Below, piece after piece: positions 24,701 through 36,700 of a stretch of DNA of 64,000 bases (positions are counted from its first letter, which is position 1; every line of letters begins with the position of its first letter). Origin of the DNA: Gavia stellata. Its lineage: Eukaryota > Chordata > Aves > Gaviiformes > Gaviidae. A model generated the notes under the pieces. That model had not been told where the DNA came from. It worked only from the letters and a program-made list of their open reading frames with translations, and did no database searches. Location of the stretch: the NCBI RefSeq assembly GCF_030936135.1, contig NC_082619.1:6389208-6453207 (forward strand), given 5' to 3'. A program made the translations under genes and the position numbers.

Positions 24701-27700
24701 GGAGGTGCCTGAGGGAGTGCAGCTGTTATAAACCGTGAGTGCTTACCAGAGAGAGACACTTAGTAGAGCAATATACCAGCCAAATGTCCAGTGCTGGTCT
24801 AGGTGGCAAGCTTCCACACTTGCTGACACTAAACTGTGCTCACAGCATCCCGAATCTCAAGTTCTCAGGCAGATGAACTCCTGCCTAGTCGTTAGCAAGG
24901 CGGGCAGACCTCCAAAGGCTTGGGACACAACCATAGCCCTGCTCGACTGTATAGACACACGTGAGCTAACTCTGGGCCATGCTCCAAGCTGGCAGGATGT
25001 GAGCCACCTCCAGTCCAGAGGCCATTCAGACACATTAGCATGGGACTGCGCCCAGTAAGCCCTGTCTCTCCAGAGTTAAGAGTTTGGGAACAGCATTATG
25101 CTTACTTGTCTGAATGGAGCTGGCTTGTGTCACGTCAGCTTGCAAAGAGGGCAATCTCGCAACTGTCTGCACTTAATGTAACGTTTAGGGCAATTCTGCG
25201 TGCTCAGAAAATGAGTGGCAGGCATTCATAGGCAACGTATACATTCCTCCCTCTGAGTCAGCACTGAACTGTGACCTAGTCAGATGCCAGAGGAAAATTA
25301 CCACTCCAGATATCAGCTTTCAGCTAAGTCATAAAACAGAGCCACTGATCCCTTGTGACACCTTTCATAAATGGACTTGCTGGTAACCTAAGCATGGTCA
25401 GCATCAGAGAGAATTTAGCATTTTACTTAGACAAATGCATCACATTAGGTCCCTACAGAACATAACCAACAGCCACAAGCAAAAGAACATTTTGCAGTAA
25501 GTATGCCTACAGAAGGCTCTTTTGTTAATATTAAAACATCATGAGAATCATAGCTCAAACTGATTTAATACTACCAGCAACAGTTGTAAGAGCAGGCTCT
25601 GACCTCACGTTCCAGAAAGGACAAATATGAACCTAAATTCCCATTACAGTTTTACTGTCTAAATTACCTTTGTGATGCTGCTAAACTGCCGCAATAACCT
25701 ATCTCACTGCTAAGTGCTTTGGGTTGAAAGTTGCTGTAGAAATGCAAGTGATTTTACAGTTTTTATAGAAGGAGAGTAGTGTCCTCCCCTGGCAGAGAAT
25801 CACAGGTAGAGAACCAAGAATTGTTGGGGTATAAACCCAAAGCACACCCTCAATTTCCACTAATGCCCCAAATTGTTTTAGTCAGGAGTTTGCATTCCAC
25901 GTGATGGGGTTTTTTTCCTCCTCCCCATCCCCACAAATGTACCTGCGTCCCTTCTTCACACTTTTCCCCATTTTCACTGGTTACTTCCATACGCATGAAT
26001 TTGGGAGGGCGCCCTGGGCGTCTGCCTGGTCCAAACCTCCTCTTTCCTCGCCCACGACCTCGGCCTCTGGCTCTGCAGAATACATAGTTCTCCAGGTTAG
26101 AGGCAAAAAAAGATGGATTTGGAATCTCTGCTGATTTTATGCATTCTTTCTCGGCATCACTACTCACCCATTCAACTCAGTAACAATGGCCTGCAGTAAA
26201 TAATAAAACCTGAAGGAATTCCGGCAGCAAAAAACCAGCGTACTGGCTGGTATCTATTTATTTTGCGCTCTATGAGAAATCAAAGTTCAGAACGCATTAA
26301 AATTTATTTCACTAATTGTGGGACCAAGAGGACTTGCTAGAAGCCAGTAGTCCTCTGCCATGGCAACTCTCCTACTTCCAACACGCCAGCGTACGGTGTG
26401 CTGGAAAGCATTTTCAGCTAGATGGAACAAGTGCACAAGGAAACCGATTTAAAACCCAAAACCGTAACATCCCTCCCCAAAAAGACACTTAGCCATTGAT
26501 GTCAGGCAGTAAACTGAAGAGAACAATTTTCTGTGTCCAAAAAACCAAAAGAAAACAAAATGCAGCCACTGAGTAAGTTTCAGGAAAAAGGCGGCACCAA
26601 TGTCTTCTGCTCTCCGATGGATGTTTGTAGGTTCAGCTTTTAATAGGTCAGGATAAACTACTTTGCCAGCCCAGTGAGGAGCCAAAGCACTACAAGTCTT
26701 GTTCTCCAAGCTCTGTATCTGCATACATCTGAGAAGCATCAATATTTCAATATTGTAGTGCTGAAATATTGCAATTTTTTAAGTCATTGACGAAAAAACC
26801 AAAAGCAAACCAAAAAAATCTCACCAGTTTCAACAGGGTACTTATTTCCCTCAAGCTACTTCTTTCGCAAAGTCTCGTACACCAGTCAGCTTCCTGGTGC
26901 CACATTCTTACCTTCTGGTGCTGAGCCATTCTCTCATGGGTACCCAAGTTGGTCAGTAAGATCTGCAGGGCAAAGATCATCCTTTCTGCAAGTTTGGGGA
27001 AGCGCCATAGCGATACACAGACAAAGCTAAAGCTTTCAGTACCTGCTGAAGAAGTCCAGCTTCTCATCATGGGAGTTGAGGTGCTGCTGGAGTTGCTCTG
27101 AGCTCATGAAGCGGCGATTGCACTCGTAACACGGCCAGTTCTTCTCTTGCTCTCTGAGAACTATGTTCAATTGGAAATGTCAATAACAGCATTTCAGTCA
27201 CCACCAATCAAATGCTTCATTTTTTTCCCCAAGCCTTTCTGTCCTCTGTGGGCCATATTTCTCCCCTGAAGGTTAGACAAGCTGCAGAATACCCAGCACT
27301 GCTCCATTTAGCTTTGCTTTTATCCCCCCTGCACTGTGGCACGACTACAGCTCATCACAGAAAGACAAAGAGGTCGCTGGGGACAATTCACACGGACTAT
27401 ACACACTGCTTAAAATTCAGGGAGATTTTGAAGTATACCCTTGTATGGAAGAGCACCTACAGGATTGTGTGTCTGGCATAAATTAGGGGAAGTCAAGAGA
27501 AATTTCTCAATCTAAAGCAGCAGCACATCAGTTTATTAGACAGACTCAACGTTAGACATCAAGTACAGAAACATACCTCTCTCCAGCAGCAACCTAGCGC
27601 TTACCAGAAACTGAGGCAGAAGGTTAAATTATTGTAATATTAGCATGAGAAAAGCTAGCAGAAGTAAGTCCCAATAATGCAATCTAGATCTGGTTCAACT

Positions 27701-30700
27701 TCTCTTAACCCAGCAGAAATTTGGGAGCACTATGCAGGCCATATACTTGAAACTGAGAAGTACAACACCCAACCACCATCACACTGCAAAAAAATCGGGA
27801 GCAGAAGAGCGCACATTACCCTTCCTTTCCTCCTCAGATATGTCATGGATCTTCTGGTTCACAAACTCTGCGTAAGAGGCAGCATACCACACCTGCAGCA
27901 GGGATACAAGGTAACAGAACAGTTTCTTAGATGGAACCGGAACTAAGGGGAATTCATTCGAAAATGGTTTTTAAGCAATACATTTACTTCACTCGCCTCA
28001 GCCACTAACTCTTATTGCTCCTTCCATCCTCAATAATAAAGCCTGTTGAGATCAATATGCCCCCACTGAGGAATAAAAGAGCTTTGCTCAGAAAGCATAT
28101 CCATTTAATTTTAAGGTACAGCCTCCTAATATGAATGTTAATCTCACACATGGCTACCAGTAGCTCTAAAGGAAATAAGATTAATCTCTTTAGGCTCGAC
28201 TGTATGATTGTAAAGGATGGATGTCAGTAGAGTACTGTTACTTGTTGTACCAGGAGGAATGGAAAAGTTCTTAGCTTGGGGGATTTCCCATTTCTTTCCC
28301 GCTGTCTTTACATAAACAATAGGCAGCACCGTCCACAGAGACTCATTTAAAATACTTGTGAAAGATTGGAGCAATATGGTCCTGCTTCCCAAAACAAAGA
28401 ACTGCCAGGCTGCAGCATGCTGGACCCACTTTCTTTATAAGAGGGATTTAGGAAGTCTTCAGCAGAGGGAACCACAGGAGGCAGAAAGACAAATTTTATT
28501 AGAGTCTAAAAATCAGATGCTTACATTTCGCTGGGAATTCTTGCATCATTTCTCATTTTATCTTACTGTTTGATTAAAAAGGTTCCATTTTAGAAAAGAT
28601 TTCTTGAAGAAGGCACGAACAGATTTTCAGCATGAAAAACCTGGGCAAGTTTAAACTTGTAGTGGGCTGCAGGTGTTTTCATAGCAGTGGTGAGTGGCAT
28701 TTCTAACTCCTTCAAAGACTCACTAGCAGGTGCATGTTACTTGGCAGGCATCTCACTAGCTGGACAAAGAAGAAAGCCTGGAGCTCCTAGACTACTCACC
28801 TGTCATGCAATACAGAAGTCCTCAACTTTAACTGACCGACCCTCCTAGTCCAATCTTTAGACAAAATTTATATGAATGCCCTACATCCACTTGGGGAGGA
28901 AAACCCACTACAGAGCCTATGTAATTAGCTTGCAAATATCAAACCAATTTTACCCCAAAAGACACTACTAACACATGAAGCAAGAAAAATGGTGCTTCTA
29001 CAGGCAGGCCTGTGCAGATTTTGAAGTCTGATTTCAAAGCGATTTAAAAACTGTTGAGAAAATGATGTTTGGATACACTTAAAATGGATTAACAAGATTT
29101 CTAGTGATTCAGCTTAAACAAATTAAGGACTGATTTCAGAGAAACCAAAAAGAATCCTACGCTTAAAAATCAGCAACAAGTGTGTAAGCAGGCTTTTGCC
29201 CTGGTTTAGCTAAGTGTGTTTAAAACTGTCTTTTGTTAAATTGGTGAAATTTATGTGCAAGAAAAGATTTGAAGAACAACAAACAGTTTCCTGATATCAG
29301 AGCTTTTTGATTATCCCCAGTTCCCCAAAAGACGTTGAAAACGAAGGCCATCTCAGCCAGCCACGCTGCTTTGAGCTCAAAGTAATCAATACATTTTTAG
29401 AGGGAACAAAAAGTAACTCACAGGGAAGTCACAACATCCTTTATCATTTTCCACATGCAAAGTTTCAAAAGTTCCAGGAAAGCCAGGTAAAGTGAGAGAC
29501 CATATTCACTTAAGGCACCAGAAAACAAGTCAAGGGCACACAGGACTAACTGGAAAGGGCATCCAGAACTAAAAAGAATAAGACTGCTGCAATAAAAATT
29601 ACATTGCATCAGCAAAATATATGCAGTGTAAAGCATGACAGTGACAGACAAATCATTTACATACTCTTACTTTAAACTTCCTCATTTTATACCTGAGCCA
29701 AAGCTCATTTAAAATCCGTAAGTCAGTGGCTAACTACTTACTGACTTCAGTGACATTTGATTCAGGCCATCATGTGCTTTCTCAGAGAAAAAAGCCCTAC
29801 AACTACTTACAGTAATCATTTCAGCACTTGGAGATGCACGTATTAGGTAGCAACTAAGATTTTATTTCATCAGTAGAAAAATGAGTCACGGAACATGAGC
29901 AATGCCATACCTTGAGCTCCTGCTTGGGTTCCACGTTTTTAATGGTTGTGTAGTAAATATGGTGGCCATACTGATACGCTACCAGGTTCTGCTCCAAATG
30001 GTTTTGAGCTGGGCGCACAAACATCATCCAGTTACAAAGAGCCTCGCTAGAAAGTTCAAACCACAGGTCCTCTTGCAAATCTCTGTCTTTTCTGTCACCC
30101 TTATCAAGAGACACCTGTAGCAAAATCCAATTACACATGACTGTAACTGCCTGGCAGCAGGTTCAATAGAATTTGAGTTTCTAAAAAAACCCCCACCAAA
30201 CTACTGTGACCATGCAACTTTTACATTAGGAAAGCAATGAAGGCATAGCTAACTCTCTCTCTCTTTGCTAACAGGGATCCATAAACAGGCAGCATTTAGA
30301 AAAATACTTAAAAACAGGTAGAGATTTAACTAGGGAGACACGATGGACCCTTCCATGGCTTTCAAGGGCAAGAAGCATTCATTAAAAGGGTCAGGCACAG
30401 AACTTGAAGTGTGGCTATAAGTAAGGCACAAAAGAAGCTGTAGCTTTAGTAGGCTACATAACAGCAGTTGTCAGATGTTTCTAACTGGCAGACCCACTTC
30501 TCCTTTCATTTCCTGACTCGTGACACTGCCTCAAGTTGGAAGCAGCACTTCTTTAGCTGAACTTTTGTTGGATTACTGAATCTGCCTGGGGTCACAATTT
30601 CCTTGTTACACACTGACCATCAGAGACCAGCGCTCCTAAGACCACGCACCTAATCTCCAGCAAATAAAGGACCAAGTCCTATAATGAAACCAGTAAATAA

Positions 30701-33700
30701 ACAGATAAAAGTCAGCCAAATCCATTATACCTCACGCCAACGACTTGGCATGAGGAAGGGGAGAAAAATCTCTCCTCTCCCCTACATCTTGTGGGGGAGA
30801 GTAGGGAAAGGGGAAGAAAAATATTTTTAACTTAAGTTATAGCATGACACAAAATAATGGCTGCAAAACACCCTCAGATGGGGCTGCTATTTTTATGTCC
30901 AGATGCTGCTTCAGGCCATGTGAGAGTGATTCACAGCATTCCACGCTATGCATCCTGTATATCATAACACCGTAATGCTAGAATATTCACCACGATTACT
31001 GTGTCTCCCAGAATAACAGAGTAGTTTTCAAGCCAAAGCAATCTGGGTATTTCTGAGTTCCATTCAGAGATGGATGTAACAAAAGAACATCTCCAGTGAA
31101 GTAAACTGATCAAGGCAGAGTGACAAATTCATGAAAATCAAAGCTTAAGCACAAATTGATCCCTCTTCTTCTCTTGCGCACAGCCCCCCTTACCTTCAAA
31201 TGGATATAGCAGTCTTTGAGTTCAGTTTGTCTAACCAGGGGTCCTTCCACAGGTCCAAACTGCGTGCGTTTGGGGATACGCCTTTTGGAGAACACACCTC
31301 CCAAAAACCTGTCTATATAGAGCACCAAGGGGAGGCTGGCTCTCGCCCTGGTCAGCACAGGCCGGTTTGGGATTGGATGCAAAGGTCCGTGTTTTGGACA
31401 CACAGAGGGATGTGCATTATTGCACTCTTCACACCCTACAACACAAAGTCAGAGAGGACATGACTGTCAGGCAGACACTCACGCACCAGCTCAGAAGAGG
31501 CAGCCTTATCTCTCTCTAAACATCTTTGGCTCAGCTGTGGGAACATTTATTCCAATAGTCTGTCTACATTTAGAAACATTAGAGAGAGCAGCCTCCTGCA
31601 AAATGAAGAACAAAGCAGCTCAGAGACTCCACCTAAGACAGAACCTTGTCTTTTTAATAAGGCAGCCCAATATGAGTCTACACTTCGAGGCATAAAGGGG
31701 TTTACTTATTATTGCTAAGATCTGAATGGTTTTTCAACTCCGTTTACTAGAGGGCTGACAGAGGGGAAAGAAAAAAGGGGAGGGCAGCTAATACACTACA
31801 TACTACTTCATATGCTTACACAAATCATTGGGATCAAAGGGTCGAGGTGGATCTGGATCCCATTCATCCATGTCAGTGTCTTCCCCATCTTCATCCTCAT
31901 CTTCATCCTCATCATCTTCCTCTTTTGTTTCCATCCTTCCCATTTGATTCTGCAGAGGTGCTAAAGGGTCAGAACCATCCACTGCCTCCATAGGAGGTAA
32001 CACCTGGTTATGCACCGGTAATGATGCCTGAGGAGAGAATTCACAAACAATCAAAAATGGTTCATGAAGAAAAACCACTCTTACAAAGACAAGCAATGAA
32101 GGTTCTTGCTAGTCTACCCTTTCTGCTTCCTTTGGTAATAGAAAGAAGGACAAGGAAGAGTGAAGTGACACGATAAACGATTGCCGAGGGATGTTTCGCA
32201 TCGCTGCTGCCGACAGCCTCACTCAGGACAGCTCTGCATCACTATCTAGCTCTACCCTGTCAAGGACTGGCTTCTCGAGACAAGAAAAGGGTATCAGAGA
32301 AGTTCTGGACCCTCACAGAAGGCCTGAAACAAAGTCCAGGCTCTGGGGAAATTATCTAGAGCCTAAGGCTGTATTTTAACTTCTGTACAAGTGAGAGAAT
32401 CCTGCACTTTGACACATGATCTTTTCTCTCCTATCGTACAATCAAATGCAATCCCCAGAGCGCACACGTAGAGATCAATAAGGGATGAGAACACAGAGAC
32501 TAGATATGAACTATGGAGCATGGAGGACAGTTGAGGGCATTGTATTCTTTCACCGATTTTAAAGTTTATCCCTTTCTTTCCCTACAAAAAAGAAGCAAAA
32601 AATAATTGAAGTGCACTGCACAGAATATTCCATCACCCACGCAGGTTTTGCAGGTAGAGAACAAGAAATACTACGCACAGTAAAGCTGTCTTAAAAGACT
32701 GGCAAAGAGACCCAGTGGATGTTGGTCCTATGTGACAGTCAGCATTACACCTTCTGTTAACTTTGCTTTTCAAAGCTGAGAAGAGTATTTTAAGGTGGCT
32801 GCTCAAGACAGAACAATCTGTAGAACAGGTTTCTCTGTATATTAAATACATGATCTCTCCCTAAAAAAACCCCCACACATTCCATGGTGAGACTATGAAA
32901 GACAGTACAAATCTGCGCTACAGCTTTCTCTCATCTCCTCCCGTATCACTCAGACACGTTTCATCACCTGAGACAATGGAGCAATGAAATCAGTGTACTT
33001 GTACATTCAAAAGAAAAGGGTGCCTGGCAACTTACTCTATCTGCTTGTGGACCCTGCTCCAGAGCCATTTGCTGGGGGGATTCGGCAACGTTGCCGAGCA
33101 CGGACAGGTTGGTAGGATTCATGCTCTGAGCAGCAGCAGGCAAGAGCACAGTTACCTAAAATTATAGGCACTCATTTTAGCACTGCGTCATTTCCATCAG
33201 TCACTTACATACGGGCAGTGCCCTGCATGCAAAGCACCCTGGAGTCCTACACTAGGTCAAAAATGGCAGCATTTTAATTATCTATTTATTTATTTATTTT
33301 AGTAGGGATGATGGACTTGGACAAAACCTGCAGATCCAGGGACAAAGGGAAAGGCTTCAAAACTGAGTCTAGATTTTGCAGCTTGAGAATTTCCTGTCTC
33401 CCACTTTTGGTTTTAAATTAAGGTCCTATCCATCCAGAGTTCAAACTGCACTAAAAACAGATGTGAGGAGCTCTTTAGCTCTTGGTAAAACCAGTAATTT
33501 GGGGTCTTTTTCTCTTCTGTCTCCAGATTTATTTATTTTTTTAAGGGAAAAGGTGAAGAAGGAAAAAAAGCATCTCTGCTTTTTGCCTATCTTTCTTTTT
33601 CTCGAGCCAACCAAGATCCATTATAAAAACAAGATTGTGTATTGACCTCGTTGGAAGATCAAGCACTCAAATGAGAGGATTCCAGCAATTATTTTTTCTT

Positions 33701-36700
33701 TATATTATCTGGTCACACTATACATTTTTGGTTGTTTTCATACTCATTTTTTTGTTTAGTAACAAGAAGATTAATGCATATTACCATACTGCTCCCATCC
33801 ATTCAGCGATACAACACAGCAGAATCAAGATCCTAGGAATCACCTTTCCTGTCTTGTGTTTCCTGCTTATCTATACATGAATTTGCACCCTTACCCCATG
33901 TGATTTTTCATCCTTCTCTACAGTTGACATCAGGTGGCTTCTAGTTTGTGCCTCTGACCATTAAACAGCTCTTACACTAAAATTAAGTCCCCTGCCTCTC
34001 TACAGAGCGTATAATAAATATCAAACTGAGAACAGCAAATTGTGCCAACAGTGAAGGAGCAGACAAGAAAATCCATAATATAGGCACATAGACAGTCTTA
34101 AAACTTCAAATCTAGTTGTTTTGTTTAAAGAGGTATTAAGAGTAATTTATGAAACTGCTTAAAAACTACAGCAAAAAGACTTCAGGGAACTGTGTGACAG
34201 TGAGGAGGAAACCGCCAAGACGACAGCTGAAGCAAGCTGTCTGGTATTGACATTTCTGATGCCAAGTGGTAACAGAAAAGGCATCATTATTCAATGGCAC
34301 ACCTCCAGGTCTGCCAGCCACGAGAGGTTCACACAAGCTTGGGTCTATTTGTACCTCATATTAGCATTTCCTACTACTAATCACACTTCAAACAAATCCT
34401 TACTTTCACTGCAAGGAATATAGGCATTATTTTTAAAAGCCTTTCAATTTCTTTTTAAGATGAAGTTTCTTTTGAAAGACAAGAGGAGCTTTAATTATTA
34501 TTTCAACATTTGTTGTCAGCTCAGGGATTTGCCACATGACATGCTGATGCAAAAACACCTGCAAAGGCAGGAGCTGCCATAACAAGGGACTAACCACTCA
34601 CAAGCAAATGAACATCTCTGCTGGGACTGCTGTCAGACTGTGTTGGAAGGGAGGGCAGGCTAAGGACACACAGACAAGGGCTCGTGTCCTTGATACTCAA
34701 CATGGGATAGTAAGAGCTCACCACCTCTGCTGTCAGAGTGTCATTTGCACTGCACATATAAGTAATCTCTACTTTTAATTAGATCGTATATTTACTTGTT
34801 GAACGAGCTTTAAGACAATTAAATAGGATTTTTTGGCTTCTTAATGCAGGGAAACCGATGTGGCAAAAAATTCCAGAATCACACTTCAAGTACCGCCAGA
34901 GAACTGGAAGAAACCAGACAACGCCTTTACTGTGTCATTCATACAGTTTCCTGCCTGTGCCTCACTGGTTTAGAAGGTCGTCTTTTAGCAAGAAGAAAAT
35001 TTATTTTCAGTGCACGTTCAACCCTTCACTCTGCCCAAAGACTGTCAATAAATAAGCATTTTAATGATGGCGTTGGTAATGATTCAGATCTAACGTGTCA
35101 ATTCACACATGCCATTAAAGACTTACCAGGCAGTAATGATTTTAAGTCTCTCTGACAAGCGGAGAATTTCAGCTAGAGATCTAGATCTGAAAGCACCTAT
35201 ACCTGATTACCACAACGCAGTCCCCAAAGATACTAGTAAAAGTTAACAACAAAACCTTTGCATCCATGACAGATGAAGAAAGAAATATCATCAAAACTTT
35301 ATAATCACAGGCTCCAATTTTGTTGTGTTCCTCACCCACTTCACGCTGGCAAGCACATCAGACCTGGGATGCCCTGGTAAGGTAAGGGAGCCAGTAACTG
35401 AACTTCTTCAGGTTTTACAGTTAATTTCCTGTGAAGTTTCTGGTAAATCTAAAATTTGATCCAAAGTTTCTATCCCTTGAGAGCCTTTTATGAATTTAAA
35501 GGCAACTGGATCAGAATCAGCACAAGGACCCAGTCTTTCCAGAATGACATTAAAATAGTCAGCCACATCAGCTTGCTGACTTGAAGGGACACTGTTAAAA
35601 GATTTTTCATTGTATCTGGGGCAGTAAATTAGTATTTTTGTTGAACGTGAATTAAAAAAAAACACAAAAACAAACCCCTATCCTTTTACTGTCATTCATG
35701 CACAAACTAGCCAAGATAATATTGGCTTGTTATCATAAGCCTTCTGTGCCCGATTACTGGGATGACAGTACACGACTGAAGACTGCCATTTGACAAATTC
35801 AGAGACAGCTTATTACGCTGTAGCACCACAATAATGTCCCTTTACCTTTGGTAACAATTTCCTTACAATTTCAGGGCCAAAGAGAATAATGTCTCTCTTA
35901 CCTGCTGGGTGGTGGCATCCTGTTGGACATAAGCCACTTGGGACGGATCTGTAAACAGAGTCTAGACAAAGTGAAAAAGGCTTATCAAACCGGCCTTGGG
36001 GTTGTTTACTCCCAACTCACACAAAAATTACCCTGCCACCAAGAAATGATCCATCTTTGATCCTTTGCTAGCTTCTAAGGTGCCTATTACCACAGCAGAC
36101 TAATTCAACTTACCTACGTGAACCTACATGCATAGAGATTAAACTAAAATTAGGTAGTGCTCCATAAAAAGATAAGATCATATTTACGTGGCACTTTTCG
36201 TCTATATACTTCAAGCACTTCATGGGATTTTTTTTTTTTTTTTTTTTTTTAAATACAGAAAACACTTTGTCAGTTGCTGATTTGATAAATACTACAGAAC
36301 AAAATTCAATAGCTATAGGAAAGCTAAGTAATACTTCAGGGCAGGACAGAAGATGACTGTTAACTTTATCTTTCTGCAAATTCACAAGAGACTTCCTCAA
36401 AAGAAAGCGTGCAGATATCAGGCATATCATACATGTAAATTTGGTATGACCAGAATGATGTTGTTTTAATTTCATAGAAGACATGCCAACCCCAATATTC
36501 TTACAGCGGCCTGCAAGAACAGGCCTGATGCGAGGGCTTCCCCCTAGGAAAAGCAAGACTCAGATGAAAACTATGCATTGACTGAGGTCAGCCTTGCTTG
36601 CTTTGCCAAAAGTTGAAATACCCGAGCTTGTAGCAGTCTGGCTGCAGCAAAATAAAGCACAGCATAATACAAATTCCATTAGCGCTTTGATAATTTCATC

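Noticed and set aside
34844..35155. 103-codon plus-strand frame in PRDM10 intron 3
   Set aside because: No recognisable domain, no splice support, and the composition is like the surrounding intron.
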